A DNA stretch of 49,098 nucleotides from Caryophanon tenue (GCF_001700315.1 NZ_MASJ01000018.1:1-49098), one strand, 5' to 3'; counted from the stretch's first letter, positions 24,596 through 34,507 are shown. The notes: a model not told the origin generated them from the sequence alone. Translations and numbers: made by a program.

Positions 24596-26553
24596 TGCGT
24601 TTACTGATTGCAACCGCTACATGTTATTTTCTCGCCAGCTTATTGAGCGCAAATGTAAGCGCGTATGCTTTGCTGCCGATTGCGTTGTACGTCTTCACAA
24701 GCAAGTTCAGGTACGGAGCCTTGCTGACGATTAGTGCGTACATTTTATTTTTAACCGTGCGCGCTACCGCATTATTTGATAGTATGCGCGCTTTATTCAA
24801 TGAAGGCATTCTCGCCGCAGCTAAATGGGGCTATATGTTACCGCTACAGCAAACCGAACATGATGCGACCCTTGCTGTCAGCTTGCTCCTGCTCATCTGC
24901 TTCATGCGTTGCACAAAAAAGCATCTAATCGCACTGCTCATGACGGTGACGCTACTTCCAGCGGTACTTCAACTCGATTATCCAATTATCGCGTATACTG
25001 CTGTTGTTACCGCATGTATCGTCGCTTATAGCAAGCTACATGCCAACACGTATGTGACAAGTGCGGCATTAACTGCCATGCTATTACTGCTCGCATGCAG
25101 TATCCTTCCGCAGCTATCGGTGTTTCAATCTATTGGCAACGTACTTGAGCAACGAAAAGCATACATTATCGACGGACAGCATCATGATGCAATACTCACA
25201 AACGGTGACTTTTCGCACATCGATCCGTTTGAGCGAAACGGTGTTGCGGCGTTTACCCTAACGATGAATACACCGCGTCCGATGTATTTAAAAAGCTATG
25301 TCGGCACTACATATGACAACGGTTGGGTGCATTATGCAGAGGACGCATTGCCTTACGAAGCCATTGACGCGAAGCTTGCAACGACACAATTTGCTCACAC
25401 ACAATTTGCCGCTGCTGCTGAATCTGCTACGGAAACGCTCGTCATTGAGCCAATGAATATTTCACAAAAGCAGCTGCTCATACCGTATGAGCTTGTCACG
25501 TTGCCTGAAAACGCTCATGCAAACGAATCAACCGTCACATTGCGCGGGACCGATTCCTATTCATATCGCATTAGTAGTACCGCGTACAATACATATCGTA
25601 CCGTTGCCTCGAAGCTATATACGAACGCATCAAGCGATTATTTACAACGCGAAGCATTGCATAACTATCGCAGCTACGCACAATATACGGAACTCCCGCA
25701 AGATGTGCGCACGTTGCTTGCTAATCACGTTGAGCTGTCGCCACACACATCGTATGAGGAAACAATTGCGTTCGTGCAGCGCAGCATGTCGCTGTTAGCG
25801 TACAATGAAAGCGCCTCGCTTCGTAATGAGGACGTACTCTCGTATATGCTTGAGCAATCGAAGGAAGGCTACTCTGTGCATTATGCTACACTTGCGACTC
25901 TCTTGTTCCGTGCTGTCGGTGTACCTGCACGCTATGTGGAAGGCTATATCATTACAAACGACGACGCAAGCAGCAGTACGATGACGATCACGAGCGATAA
26001 CCGCCATGCATGGACGGAAATTTACATCGATTACATCGGGTGGATGCCCGTCGAAGTAACACCGAACTACGCAGTGAAAATGCCTGCACTTACTGACACG
26101 ACATACGAACAGCTATCAGCACCGCAAACATCGACTGCCCCATTGCCTGACGTCGCACCGAACGTGTCACATGTAAAGCCACCGACGTTTGAGGAGCAGC
26201 CGACAACAGAAGTCGAGGATAAGGGAACTTATTGGTCATGGCTCCTGTTCTTACTGCTCATTCCGCTTGCAGTCATAGCAATACGCTTGTACAAACATTA
26301 CCGCCGCATTGACGTTCGTTTCATGAAGCTTATTTCACGCTATAATAAGCAAATGAAAACGAGCTTGCCGACACACCGCGTCATTGCAGCGATAAACAGT
26401 GCCGAAGCAAATGAGCTATACGCGCTGTACAATGCGCATCAATACAACAACGGCTTGTCGAACGAGCAGCTATCGCGTATTCGTGCCGTGCAAACAATCG
26501 TCGCGAAGCAGTTACGCACACAACTGAAAATGGAAAAACGAGCGCACCGTTAA
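24595..26553 (+). CDS. TgpA-like transglutaminase-fold membrane protein lacking the catalytic Cys
   Basis: 652 residues: an N-terminal block of membrane helices (1-180), an extracytoplasmic region, a transglutaminase core (about 395-500), one more membrane helix (WSWLLFLLLIPLAVIAI, about 546-562) and a cytoplasmic DUF4129-like tail. In active relatives the core reads GYCxxFA or GYCxHYA. Here it is GYSVHYATLATLLFRAVGVP with Ser at residue 427 (codon TCT). The His is kept (NRHAWTEIYID, about 471), and the acidic member is Glu in MPVEVTP. It may be a binding rather than catalytic module. Last gene of the moxR operon; a strong terminator overlaps its stop codon. Confidence 0.87.
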   Translation: MRLLIATATCYFLASLLSANVSAYALLPIALYVFTSKFRYGALLTISAYILFLTVRATALFDSMRALFNEGILAAAKWGYMLPLQQTEHDATLAVSLLLLICFMRCTKKHLIALLMTVTLLPAVLQLDYPIIAYTAVVTACIVAYSKLHANTYVTSAALTAMLLLLACSILPQLSVFQSIGNVLEQRKAYIIDGQHHDAILTNGDFSHIDPFERNGVAAFTLTMNTPRPMYLKSYVGTTYDNGWVHYAEDALPYEAIDAKLATTQFAHTQFAAAAESATETLVIEPMNISQKQLLIPYELVTLPENAHANESTVTLRGTDSYSYRISSTAYNTYRTVASKLYTNASSDYLQREALHNYRSYAQYTELPQDVRTLLANHVELSPHTSYEETIAFVQRSMSLLAYNESASLRNEDVLSYMLEQSKEGYSVHYATLATLLFRAVGVPARYVEGYIITNDDASSSTMTITSDNRHAWTEIYIDYIGWMPVEVTPNYAVKMPALTDTTYEQLSAPQTSTAPLPDVAPNVSHVKPPTFEEQPTTEVEDKGTYWSWLLFLLLIPLAVIAIRLYKHYRRIDVRFMKLISRYNKQMKTSLPTHRVIAAINSAEANELYALYNAHQYNNGLSNEQLSRIRAVQTIVAKQLRTQLKMEKRAHR

Positions 26554-26572
26554 ATCGGTCGCTCGTTTTTTT
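26534..26572 (+). terminator. Terminator of the moxR operon
   Basis: AAAAACGAGCGcACCG / CGGTcGCTCGTTTTTTT is a strong stem with seven T. The 5' arm lies within the last codons of the transglutaminase-like gene. The convergent SLH gene ends 16 nt beyond. Confidence 0.92.
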
Positions 26573-26587
26573 GCGGCTGTGAAATGG

Positions 26588-29500
26588 TTATGACATCATC
26601 TCCACATATGCTAATGTACGTCGTAAAATTTTCGCCATTTGCGCACGTGTTAAATGCCCTTTTGCGTCAAATTTATTTCTATCCTTGCCTTCCATAATAC
26701 CGAGCGTATGCAGCGTGCTTACTGCTTCGGCGAATTGTGGCTGAATGGTTTCATTATCCGTATATGAAAGCATTGTCGTCGTGTCTACATCTTTGTCAAT
26801 ATATTGTAGCAGACGGAACATAAACGCTGCGGCATGCTCACGTGTTAACGGTGCCCCTGGGTTGAAGCTACGGTTCGCATTCGTAATGCCAGCTTCGTAT
26901 AATGCTTGAATATGCGTTTCATACCATTTACCTTTGACATCGTCGTATACCGTTTCCCCCATCGCTTGCAGATTCAATGCGCGTGCCATCATTGCGCCAA
27001 ATTGTGCGCGTGTAATGAAAGTTGTCGGTGCATACGTCGTCTCGCTTGTGCCGTTCACTACGTAGCGATTCGCTAAAAATTCGATGTCGTCTTGTGCGCC
27101 GATACCTTGAATGTCTGCAAATGTGCGGTTCGGTGTGATGTATTGATATTCCGCGTTGTCATTGATGTAAATTGTGACGTCATTGCCATCTATTGTGTGT
27201 GGCACGGCTACATATTGACCGTCCATATCACGGACATACACACCTTGTGTCGTGTGCTGTGCTTTAAATGTCGCCTCAACGTAATCGTTTTGTAATACGA
27301 TATCGCGCTCAATGCCGTTTTCAAGCACTTCAAAAAGCTGTATATGTACGTCCGTGTCGGTTACGCGCGTGTCAATTGCTAATGCCGAATGGCGCTGTAA
27401 ATCGTCCAGCAATGCAGCGGGTAACGTTAACGTGACGTCCATTCCTTCTATTATAATTGATGTCTTTGCCTGCTGTAGCAGTGCGCTCGATAATACCGCC
27501 TGCTCCTCTTGCACCGTGACAATAAGCGTCTCTTCTTGTGCTGTAATTGCGGTCACGTTCGTTGATTGTGCAATTGCTTCGTCCATCTCAGCTGGCTCGT
27601 CTACTGCGCTATTATCGCCTTGCTGTAACTTTGTCAGCACATCGATGTTCGTAATCGCTTGCTGTTGTTCCTTCGTTAAATTATCGTACGCTTGCTGAAG
27701 CATCGTAATCGTTTCCGCTGCTGGCGCTTCCGGTAAAGACGCAATTTCGTCTATTAATAGGCGTACATCGATGTCCATTGACGTTATTTTCGCTTCAATT
27801 TCAGCTAGCTTCGTCTCATTCGTGACATGTGCGCGCTGTGCTGTCGTTAATGCGTCGTAGCTCGCACGAATGGCAGCTACCTCCGCCTTGTGTGCGTATG
27901 TAATGCTCGCTACTGCTGGCAACGCTGCAATGCGCGCTTGCACGTTCGCTACAGCATCATCAACGGGCTGTTCTTGTAATACTTCCATTGTCACGACTGC
28001 TTTAATGAGCTTCATATAGTTTGTCACGAGTAGCTGTTGCTGCGTTGTCAATGTGTTAAATGCCGTTTCAATCGCTTGAACGAGCGCTGCATGCTCTAAT
28101 GTTAGCTTCGTCGGTAACGATTCAATTAACGTATTGACAATTTTTACAGCTTGATCGCTCATTGGTTTTTTTAAAGCATCTAGCTGTAGCTGTAATGCCT
28201 GTAAAATTGAAGCATTCGTCACGAGTGCTTGATCCGCGACGGCTAATGCTTCGTATGCGCTTTTTGCAGCCTGTAGTTTCACCTCGTCTGCAAGTGTCAT
28301 CGTTGTTGGCAATGCCGCAATTTGCGCAATAACGTCCGTTATAGCATTTTTTTCAGTTTGCTTTAATATAGCAAGTGCCTCTAGCTTTTTGGTTAAGTCA
28401 GCTGCATTCGTTACGTCCTTCTGCTGTGCGACTGTGAGCTGGTCAAATGCCGCCTTCACTTGCTGAAGTGTCAGCTCATCCGCTAACGTAATCGTTGCAG
28501 GTAAGGCTGTAATGTCAGCTATAACGCTTGCTACTGCCTGTGTGTCCTTTTTTAGCTCGGCAATTTTCGTCGTTAGTTCACTTAATCGCTGTACATTCGT
28601 TACGGCTTGCTGCTGCTCCTTCGTTAAAAGAGCGTACGCATTTTGTGCCTCCTTTAATGTCAGCTCGTCATGTACAGTAATTGTTTCTGTACTCGGCAAG
28701 GCGGCAATTTGTGCCTCCATCTTTGCTACACCGTCTTGAAGCTGTGCAATTTTGTGCTCCGCTGAGGTTAATATGCTTAGCTCATCTCGCCAAATCCATT
28801 GTTGCATCGTAAAGTCAAGCGCCTCATAGCTTGCTCGTATTTGTGCAACTAATGCGGCATCTGTTAGTTTAATATTTGAAGGCAATGCTTTAATCGCATC
28901 GTTTACATGCTGTGCGACTTCTGGCATTGTCACCTCTACTTCCTCTGCCACACGCGTTGTACCACCGAGTGCTTCAAGTGCTGCGTCCACCTCTGCTTGC
29001 GTGCTTTCCATATTTGTCAACACGTCGTATGCTTTATCATAATGTGCCTTATTATTGCCTGCTGTTAAAAATGCCGCTTTGTCTGCTGCGCTCATGCTAT
29101 TAATTTCAGCGACGCGCCACGTTAAATTATCCTTTTGAGCCGTGTTGATGACTGAGGATGTGCCCCAAATTTCATTGTTCGCATTTAAATCCGCACCTAG
29201 GCCAAAAATCGTAAACTGCCAGCGCATAACTTGTGAATCCTTTAACGTCCACCCTGCCGCACCAACGCCTGGAAATGCATTATTGACCGCATACATCCAA
29301 CCTGAATGCTTAAAAAAGTCAAACTCGCCAAGCCACTCGTCGTTTTCTAGGCTGAATTCACTGCCCTCTTCCTCAACGGCATTTAATATGTATGCTGGTA
29401 CGTTGTATGTGTCTTGGTAGCCATCATCAAGCACATGTGCTAAATAAAAATCTTTTGTAATTTGCCCCGTCATGTGAAATGGCGTATCCTCATGCGGATA

Positions 29501-29713
29501 TCTTTGCTTTAGTAAATCGGTAATGACAACGGAAGCTTGTGTATTACGTGGCACCGTTACTAAAATCGGTTCAATAATATAGCCTTGCCCTAGCGTAAAT
29601 TTTTCCATCGATACAGCAATTGTCATCATATCGTCTTGTGCATTTACATTCATTGGGACAATGAGCGTCCAAATAAGTAAAAGTGATGTGATGATTGCGA
29701 GTATACGTTGCAT
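26588..29713 (-). CDS. SLH-anchored DUF4430 surface protein (transcobalamin beta-like, set 2)
   Basis: Start at ATG 29713 (AAGGAGG 8 nt upstream), not 29764. 1041 residues: signal peptide 1-26; DUF4430 (about 28-185) with SGWMYAVNNAFPGVGAAGW; seven three-helix repeats of about 65 residues (about 235-700), each with the pattern 'V...I.ALP....L........A...Y..L...QQ..VTN...L'; a beta domain (about 715-870); three SLH domains (about 875-1041; FADIQGIGAQD, TYAPTTFITRAQF, LTREH, LTRAQ) for non-covalent binding to the pyruvylated secondary cell wall polymer. It lies downstream of the alpha-domain SLH gene on the same strand. Inferred: S-layer B12 scavenger with that partner. Confidence 0.88.
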   Translation of the reverse strand: MQRILAIITSLLLIWTLIVPMNVNAQDDMMTIAVSMEKFTLGQGYIIEPILVTVPRNTQASVVITDLLKQRYPHEDTPFHMTGQITKDFYLAHVLDDGYQDTYNVPAYILNAVEEEGSEFSLENDEWLGEFDFFKHSGWMYAVNNAFPGVGAAGWTLKDSQVMRWQFTIFGLGADLNANNEIWGTSSVINTAQKDNLTWRVAEINSMSAADKAAFLTAGNNKAHYDKAYDVLTNMESTQAEVDAALEALGGTTRVAEEVEVTMPEVAQHVNDAIKALPSNIKLTDAALVAQIRASYEALDFTMQQWIWRDELSILTSAEHKIAQLQDGVAKMEAQIAALPSTETITVHDELTLKEAQNAYALLTKEQQQAVTNVQRLSELTTKIAELKKDTQAVASVIADITALPATITLADELTLQQVKAAFDQLTVAQQKDVTNAADLTKKLEALAILKQTEKNAITDVIAQIAALPTTMTLADEVKLQAAKSAYEALAVADQALVTNASILQALQLQLDALKKPMSDQAVKIVNTLIESLPTKLTLEHAALVQAIETAFNTLTTQQQLLVTNYMKLIKAVVTMEVLQEQPVDDAVANVQARIAALPAVASITYAHKAEVAAIRASYDALTTAQRAHVTNETKLAEIEAKITSMDIDVRLLIDEIASLPEAPAAETITMLQQAYDNLTKEQQQAITNIDVLTKLQQGDNSAVDEPAEMDEAIAQSTNVTAITAQEETLIVTVQEEQAVLSSALLQQAKTSIIIEGMDVTLTLPAALLDDLQRHSALAIDTRVTDTDVHIQLFEVLENGIERDIVLQNDYVEATFKAQHTTQGVYVRDMDGQYVAVPHTIDGNDVTIYINDNAEYQYITPNRTFADIQGIGAQDDIEFLANRYVVNGTSETTYAPTTFITRAQFGAMMARALNLQAMGETVYDDVKGKWYETHIQALYEAGITNANRSFNPGAPLTREHAAAFMFRLLQYIDKDVDTTTMLSYTDNETIQPQFAEAVSTLHTLGIMEGKDRNKFDAKGHLTRAQMAKILRRTLAYVEMMS

Positions 29714-29733
29714 ATGCTGTTCCTCCTTACCTA

Positions 29734-29772
29734 TAAAAAGGTTGCCTGAAAACAATTCAAGCAACCTTTTCG
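29734..29772 (-). terminator. Terminator between the two set-2 genes
   Basis: On the minus strand AAAAGGTTGC / GCAACCTTTTTA with a 15-nt loop, ending just upstream of the RBS of the DUF4430 SLH gene. It should limit read-through from the upstream alpha-domain gene, so the second gene is probably made at lower level or under an extra signal. Confidence 0.75.
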
Positions 29773-29864
29773 TCGTTCATGTTCGCCTTTATAGCTCGCA
29801 TGCCTAACACTCGGCCGCGAATACGACATTGCCTTTTACGTTCTATTCCATATAAAATGCTTCT

Positions 29865-32800
29865 TTACATTAGCTCTGCAATGGCTAATGTGTTACGTAA
29901 AATTTGTGCTAGCTCGGCACGCGTCACTTGACGGCTCGGTGCAAAGTAGCCGTTCTCTCCTTCAATAATACCTAAGTTCACAAGTGCGCTCACGTCAGCT
30001 CGTGCTGTCGGTGCAATGGAGTTGATGTCGCGGAACGTTACGGCTGTTTCATATGTTTTCGTATCAATGCCGATGTAACGTAGCGTCCGTGCCATCATTA
30101 AGCTCACTTGCTGACGCGTTAAGTTGTTGTTTGGCGCAAATGTCGTCGGTGATGTCCCTTGAATAATGCCAGCTTCATATAACGCTTGTACGTCAGCTGC
30201 ATACCATTTGCCCTTCGTATCGTTAAATACCGAATCGCTCGCCTTTGCCTGTAAGCCTAATGCACGTACAACCATCGCCGCAAAATGCGCACGTGATAAG
30301 TTGTGATGCGGATTAAACTTCCCTGCATCTCCTTTAATGACGTGACGATTCGCTAAATACGTAATTGCTGCTGTTTGTGGCACACCTTTTATATCGCTAA
30401 AGCTCACTGCTTCATTTGTGAACTTGAACGTACCGCCTGTCTTCACATGAAGTGTAACTGACTTTGCATCTCCGTAATGCGCGGTCGCCACATCTTCCAT
30501 ACCATTTACACGTAATAAAACGTATGTATGCAGGCGTTTGCCATCAACGAAAAATGCATACGGAATAGATAACTGTATATACTCACGGTCAAGCTGAATC
30601 GCTGTTTGTCCACCTTGATTGTTTAAGACGTATAACTTTACATCAAATAAACCTGTGTCATAGTTGTACTGTGTTACTTCCAGGTGAAGTGCCTTCGCAT
30701 TTTTTACGCCTTGTAACTGCTTTAGTACAGCCGTTGCATCAACCGCCAGTTTCACACCGCGTGCGTCGGACACTTGAAGCGTCGTTAAATTATACGTACG
30801 AAGCGTTTCAAGCACATCCATCGGCAGCTGCACAAGGAAATTACCTGCGCTTTTATTTGATTCCACAACGAGCGTTTTACCTGTAATTTTCATTTTGTCG
30901 TATGACTGATTATTAATTTCTCCCTGTAGCTCTTCTTCCTCTAACGCTGCCTTTTGTAGCTCCGCTAGCTTTTGTTCAAGTGCCGCGAGTTTCGATTCAT
31001 TTGTAACGTCTTTTTTCGCTGTTGCCGTTAATGCTTCGTAGTATACACGTGCCTTTTTCACTGCAAGCGTATCGGCAATTTTTAATGCTTCTACTGCTGG
31101 TAATGCGTTAATCATCGCGATGACGTCTTTACTTGAGCGGTCTTCTCCTACTGCCTCAATACTCGTTTCATGCTCGACCTTCTCTTCTTCCACAACAATC
31201 GCGATTTTGGCTTCTAGTAGTGATAACGCGTTGGCGTTTGTAATTTGTAAGCGCTGCTGTGGTGTTAACGCATTGTACGAGCGACGTGCATTGTGAATCG
31301 CCTCCTCATAGTCTGCAGTTAACGGTGTGACCGCTGCAAGTGCATCAATCGTTTGCATTAAATTCGTCACCTGTAGCTCATCGTCGTATTTTGCGAGCAC
31401 CTCACTAATTTTTACTTCTACCGTTACGAGTTTACTAATGTTCGTTACTTTTTCTTTTTCTGCTGCGGTTAATTTATCGTACGTCGCGCGGGCACGTGTA
31501 ATTGCTGGTGCGTCCGTACGGGTTACATTTTGCGGTGCAGGTAACTGCTCAATTAACGTGACTACTTTTTGAACAGCCTCCTCATTGGCCTGTGCACTTG
31601 CCGTCTCATCTTGTGCGTAGAGCGTAATCGCATGCTCTGGCATTATGAGCTTTTCCCCTGGTAAATATTTCGAGCCGCTTCCATCTGCCTTCGTATTCCA
31701 TGAGTGAACGTTAGCCTCCCATGGTAAGCCAACGATGGCGTACGGTGATGCTTGTGCTGTCGTTGTGGCGCCGATGTTATTGCCATCATACGTAATCGTG
31801 TAACTCGCTGCGTGTTGTTGCTTGTACTTGCCATTACGCATATCGTTCATATCGTATAGCGGTGTTTCACCTTTTTTAAAGCGGTCATATGCGAGCAAAC
31901 CATACATCGCCTGATCTGTTGCCATTGCGTTAACGCTTGTACCAGCACCGCCACCACCGTCATAGCCTGATGTCACATGCTTAAAGCCGCCAACCGCGAC
32001 GCTTGAGCCGCTATTTGGAGCCCAAAACGTTAGTAACGCATTGATTACGTTATTCGAATATACGCCGTCATGTGTAGCGCCAGCGGTTACAAAGCTAACG
32101 GTTTTCCCAATATGCTTCAGTGAAATCGATGAAGCAAGTGGGTCAAAGCCGAGCGCCGTTAACGCTACAATAACTTGTACCGTACTTTCTGAGTTCACCG
32201 TACCGAAGCTACCGAAGCCACCATTTGCAAGCTGCATGTTTTTCATCGCTAACACACCGCGCTCCACTGCTTTGACGAACTGTTCATACGACGTTTTCGC
32301 GCCTGTTTTCGCATAAAGCGCCTCGTCTTTATAATACGGTGCAAGTGCTTGTAATGCCATGCCAGTTATATCTGCGTCTGGCTTTTTGCCACTGAGCGTC
32401 CAGCCGCCAACGGTACCGTCCACTTGCACGATCTCACCTTTTAAAATGTAGTCAATCATTTTTCCAATCGTATTGACATCATCATTTGTTGCATCCGCAT
32501 ACAGCGCATAGCCACGCGTATTTAGCGCAATGATTTCCCAAATCGGTCCGTTAATACCTTGACGATAGGAGAAGCGATGCGAGCTTGATAATTTTTCGAT
32601 AAAATCATAGCCTGCAACGTTTTTGGCGTCGTAATCAAGCACAGACAATGCAAGCATGACACGCGACCATTCTGTTGATTTATTAAAATCAAGCACACCT
32701 TTATTCGCCGCAACGTACTGTTCAACGCGCTTTAAATAATCGCTATAATACGTTTTCGGAATGTAGTTTACATAGTCATAGCCTGTATATTGTCCTCTAG

Positions 32801-33050
32801 CTAAGTTCATGACGCTCCATTCGCCAAATGTCGAACCAACTGTTGGCGCTGGAACCGTTTCAAGTATGTAACGTCCTGCTGCGTTAATGTAAAATCCAAC
32901 AGGCGGCTTTTGATCTTCCCAAAAGCGAGCGTCGAGCGTCTCATAGCCTGTATCTGCACTGTATGCCACTGCATGAGCTGCGGACGTTGGTAATAGCAGC
33001 ATACATAACAGAGCGATGATGAACATGCCATATTGCTGTTGTTTTCTCAT
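29865..33050 (-). CDS. SLH-anchored alpha/alpha-barrel surface protein (transcobalamin alpha-like, set 2)
   Basis: Start at ATG 33050 (GATGAGG upstream); the in-frame GTG at 33080 lacks a good RBS. 1061 residues: signal peptide 1-28; alpha/alpha barrel (about 30-395) with RQGINGPIWEIIALNTRGY, DADITGMALQALAPYY, NGGFGSFGTVNSEST and GYDGGGGAGTSVNAMATDQA; an InlB/Flg_new-type repeat (about 400-475, WNTKADGSGSKYLPGE); three helical repeats (480-690); a beta domain; three SLH domains (about 885-1061). It is the best candidate for the B12-cradling half of set 2, under riboswitch 2. The matching DUF4430 partner is the next gene and shares the helical repeats and SLH anchor. Confidence 0.88.
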   Translation of the reverse strand: MRKQQQYGMFIIALLCMLLLPTSAAHAVAYSADTGYETLDARFWEDQKPPVGFYINAAGRYILETVPAPTVGSTFGEWSVMNLARGQYTGYDYVNYIPKTYYSDYLKRVEQYVAANKGVLDFNKSTEWSRVMLALSVLDYDAKNVAGYDFIEKLSSSHRFSYRQGINGPIWEIIALNTRGYALYADATNDDVNTIGKMIDYILKGEIVQVDGTVGGWTLSGKKPDADITGMALQALAPYYKDEALYAKTGAKTSYEQFVKAVERGVLAMKNMQLANGGFGSFGTVNSESTVQVIVALTALGFDPLASSISLKHIGKTVSFVTAGATHDGVYSNNVINALLTFWAPNSGSSVAVGGFKHVTSGYDGGGGAGTSVNAMATDQAMYGLLAYDRFKKGETPLYDMNDMRNGKYKQQHAASYTITYDGNNIGATTTAQASPYAIVGLPWEANVHSWNTKADGSGSKYLPGEKLIMPEHAITLYAQDETASAQANEEAVQKVVTLIEQLPAPQNVTRTDAPAITRARATYDKLTAAEKEKVTNISKLVTVEVKISEVLAKYDDELQVTNLMQTIDALAAVTPLTADYEEAIHNARRSYNALTPQQRLQITNANALSLLEAKIAIVVEEEKVEHETSIEAVGEDRSSKDVIAMINALPAVEALKIADTLAVKKARVYYEALTATAKKDVTNESKLAALEQKLAELQKAALEEEELQGEINNQSYDKMKITGKTLVVESNKSAGNFLVQLPMDVLETLRTYNLTTLQVSDARGVKLAVDATAVLKQLQGVKNAKALHLEVTQYNYDTGLFDVKLYVLNNQGGQTAIQLDREYIQLSIPYAFFVDGKRLHTYVLLRVNGMEDVATAHYGDAKSVTLHVKTGGTFKFTNEAVSFSDIKGVPQTAAITYLANRHVIKGDAGKFNPHHNLSRAHFAAMVVRALGLQAKASDSVFNDTKGKWYAADVQALYEAGIIQGTSPTTFAPNNNLTRQQVSLMMARTLRYIGIDTKTYETAVTFRDINSIAPTARADVSALVNLGIIEGENGYFAPSRQVTRAELAQILRNTLAIAELM

Positions 33051-33193
33051 TGCCTCATCTCTTTTCTTGTTAGTTTTCACATCTGTTGATTCGACTGTGA
33101 CTTCACGTAGCTTGCCAATTCAATTAGGTACGGAAAAACCGCGATGCTGCTTTATAAAGTTTAGTCATCAACAGACGTGATTAATTTTTGAAA

Positions 33194-33244
33194 CAAAAAA
33201 AATGCCACCTCTTCTGTAAGAGATCGCATAGCAAAATATGGCAT
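33194..33244 (-). terminator. Riboswitch 2 expression-platform terminator
   Basis: On the minus strand ATGCCA...CTCTT-acag-AAGAG...TGGCAT followed by eight T. It lies between riboswitch 2 and the SLH alpha-domain gene. Confidence 0.85.
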
Positions 33245-33290
33245 GTCTCATACATTCTCCTAACTTCCGAAGAGATTTGTGTGATGAATG

Positions 33291-33440
33291 TAGATAGGTA
33301 TCCTGACTCGTACTTCGTTTTACTATGAGCCCTTCCCGTTTTGTTCAAACAGTGGTTATGCTCAGTTCATCCATACTTACAGTTGCGGAAACAGTTTTGG
33401 AGTTACACCAAATTCCCTATTAAGCTTTTCAGCGTCTACA
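33291..33440 (-). promoter_or_regulatory. Cobalamin riboswitch 2 (set-2 SLH genes)
   Basis: Minus-strand blocks: TTAATAGGGAATTTGGTG, TTTCCGCAACTGTAAG, ACCACTG, CGGGAAGGG and the B12 box GAGTCAGGATACCTATC (a variant with GGATACC for GGAGACC). A CTCTTCGGAAG hairpin follows. It is arranged head-to-head with riboswitch 3, sharing a 140-bp promoter region. Confidence 0.93.
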
Positions 33441-33574
33441 TCTTTAGCATTCTATTAATTTCTCAGCTAGTATAACATGCTTGTGTTGGCATTTGAATAC
33501 ATTTATTCGTCGTAGAAATATTGACTTGACAGTTGTGCTATCATGAAAAAAACGGAAAAAACATATGAAATCGG

Positions 33575-33732
33575 TACAAATAATGTATTTGTTTAAAAGG
33601 GAAACTAGTGTGAATCTAGTGCTGTCCCGCAACTGTAATTGATTGAGCGCCTCTATTACCACTGTTTCGTTTCATCGTGAAATGGGAAGGAGAGGTTGTT
33701 TGTATATCAAAAGCCAGGAGACCTGCCATTTC
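33575..33732 (+). promoter_or_regulatory. Cobalamin riboswitch 3 (cytosolic unknown gene)
   Basis: Blocks: AAAAGGGAAACTAGTGTGAA, TCCCGCAACTGTAATTG, ACCACTG, AAATGGGAAGG and the B12 box AAGCCAGGAGACCTGCC (33710-33726). The hairpin after the box is CCTACGCGGATAGG. I see no clear terminator before the next ORF, so control may be at translation or by an unseen structure. Confidence 0.93.
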
Positions 33733-33862
33733 ATTCATTTATTGAACAGACCCTACGCGGATAGGAATGCTGTTGCGAGCTCGTCTTTTTTGTCGTGCTC
33801 ACTTTGCATTGAATTCCTGTTCATGTCTAAAGGTCAATACTTTTAGGATGTGCAACTATTTC

Positions 33863-34507
33863 ATGACAACTCTTTCTACTGTATGGAGCGACGAGCAATT
33901 ACAAGAATCGCTGCATGCATTACACACTCATAACCTTTCAAAACCCGAAGCACTACAGCTTTTTTTCGAAGTAGCAAAGGCGATGAGGCAACAGAGCGAG
34001 AGCGACTCCACAAAGGAACTACAGCACCTTTGGCTCAAGCTCCATCGAAAATATAAATTCAAATTTAAAGAATATGAAAAGCTTGCCTTGCCCACGTCGA
34101 TTTATACAATGTTATTTAATGAGCACGGGCATGGGTTTCAGACAGTGATGCGCTTTTACGTTGAGCGCAACTTAATAGAATTGCAGCGAGATTTATTTGC
34201 ATTTGGCTTAGCGACATTGTTACGCGGAGAATGTTTTCAAAACTTATCACTCTATTTTTGTAATTGCTTAATCTGTGAGGAATGGACGACGAGCTTTCAA
34301 ACAGAAGCCGTACACAACTACTTTATACAGCATGACCAGCGAAAGGTTACGGAGCTTTATGTCAGCTACTGCACTTACCGTGAGCATAAAAATGCGCATA
34401 ATGCCACCGTGCTGTACAAGTTGCTCAAATCATTCAATCCGCATTACCGATTAGAAGCAAAGGCAACTCCTCAATTATTTAAGCAGTTACATCAGCAAAA
34501 GCAGTAA
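33863..34507 (+). CDS. Hypothetical cytosolic protein under B12 riboswitch control
   Basis: Start uncertain: ATG 33863 (AGGA about 12 nt upstream) or ATG 33848. The open frame back to 33767 overlaps leader RNA. About 214 residues, with no signal peptide or membrane segment, mostly helical and rich in aromatic residues. Landmarks are LQHLWLKLHRKYKFKFKEYE, a Cys-containing FCNCLICEEW segment and a basic C-terminus. I do not recognise the family. It is the only non-secreted product with its own cobalamin riboswitch here, which suggests an intracellular role linked to B12 supply. It is not recognisable as a B12-dependent enzyme or its isozyme. Confidence 0.72.
   Translation: MTTLSTVWSDEQLQESLHALHTHNLSKPEALQLFFEVAKAMRQQSESDSTKELQHLWLKLHRKYKFKFKEYEKLALPTSIYTMLFNEHGHGFQTVMRFYVERNLIELQRDLFAFGLATLLRGECFQNLSLYFCNCLICEEWTTSFQTEAVHNYFIQHDQRKVTELYVSYCTYREHKNAHNATVLYKLLKSFNPHYRLEAKATPQLFKQLHQQKQ

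Noticed and set aside
33767-33862. N-terminal extension of the orphan protein
   Set aside because: It begins within leader sequence just after the riboswitch, has no ribosome-binding site and a Cys/Arg-rich, non-coding-like composition.
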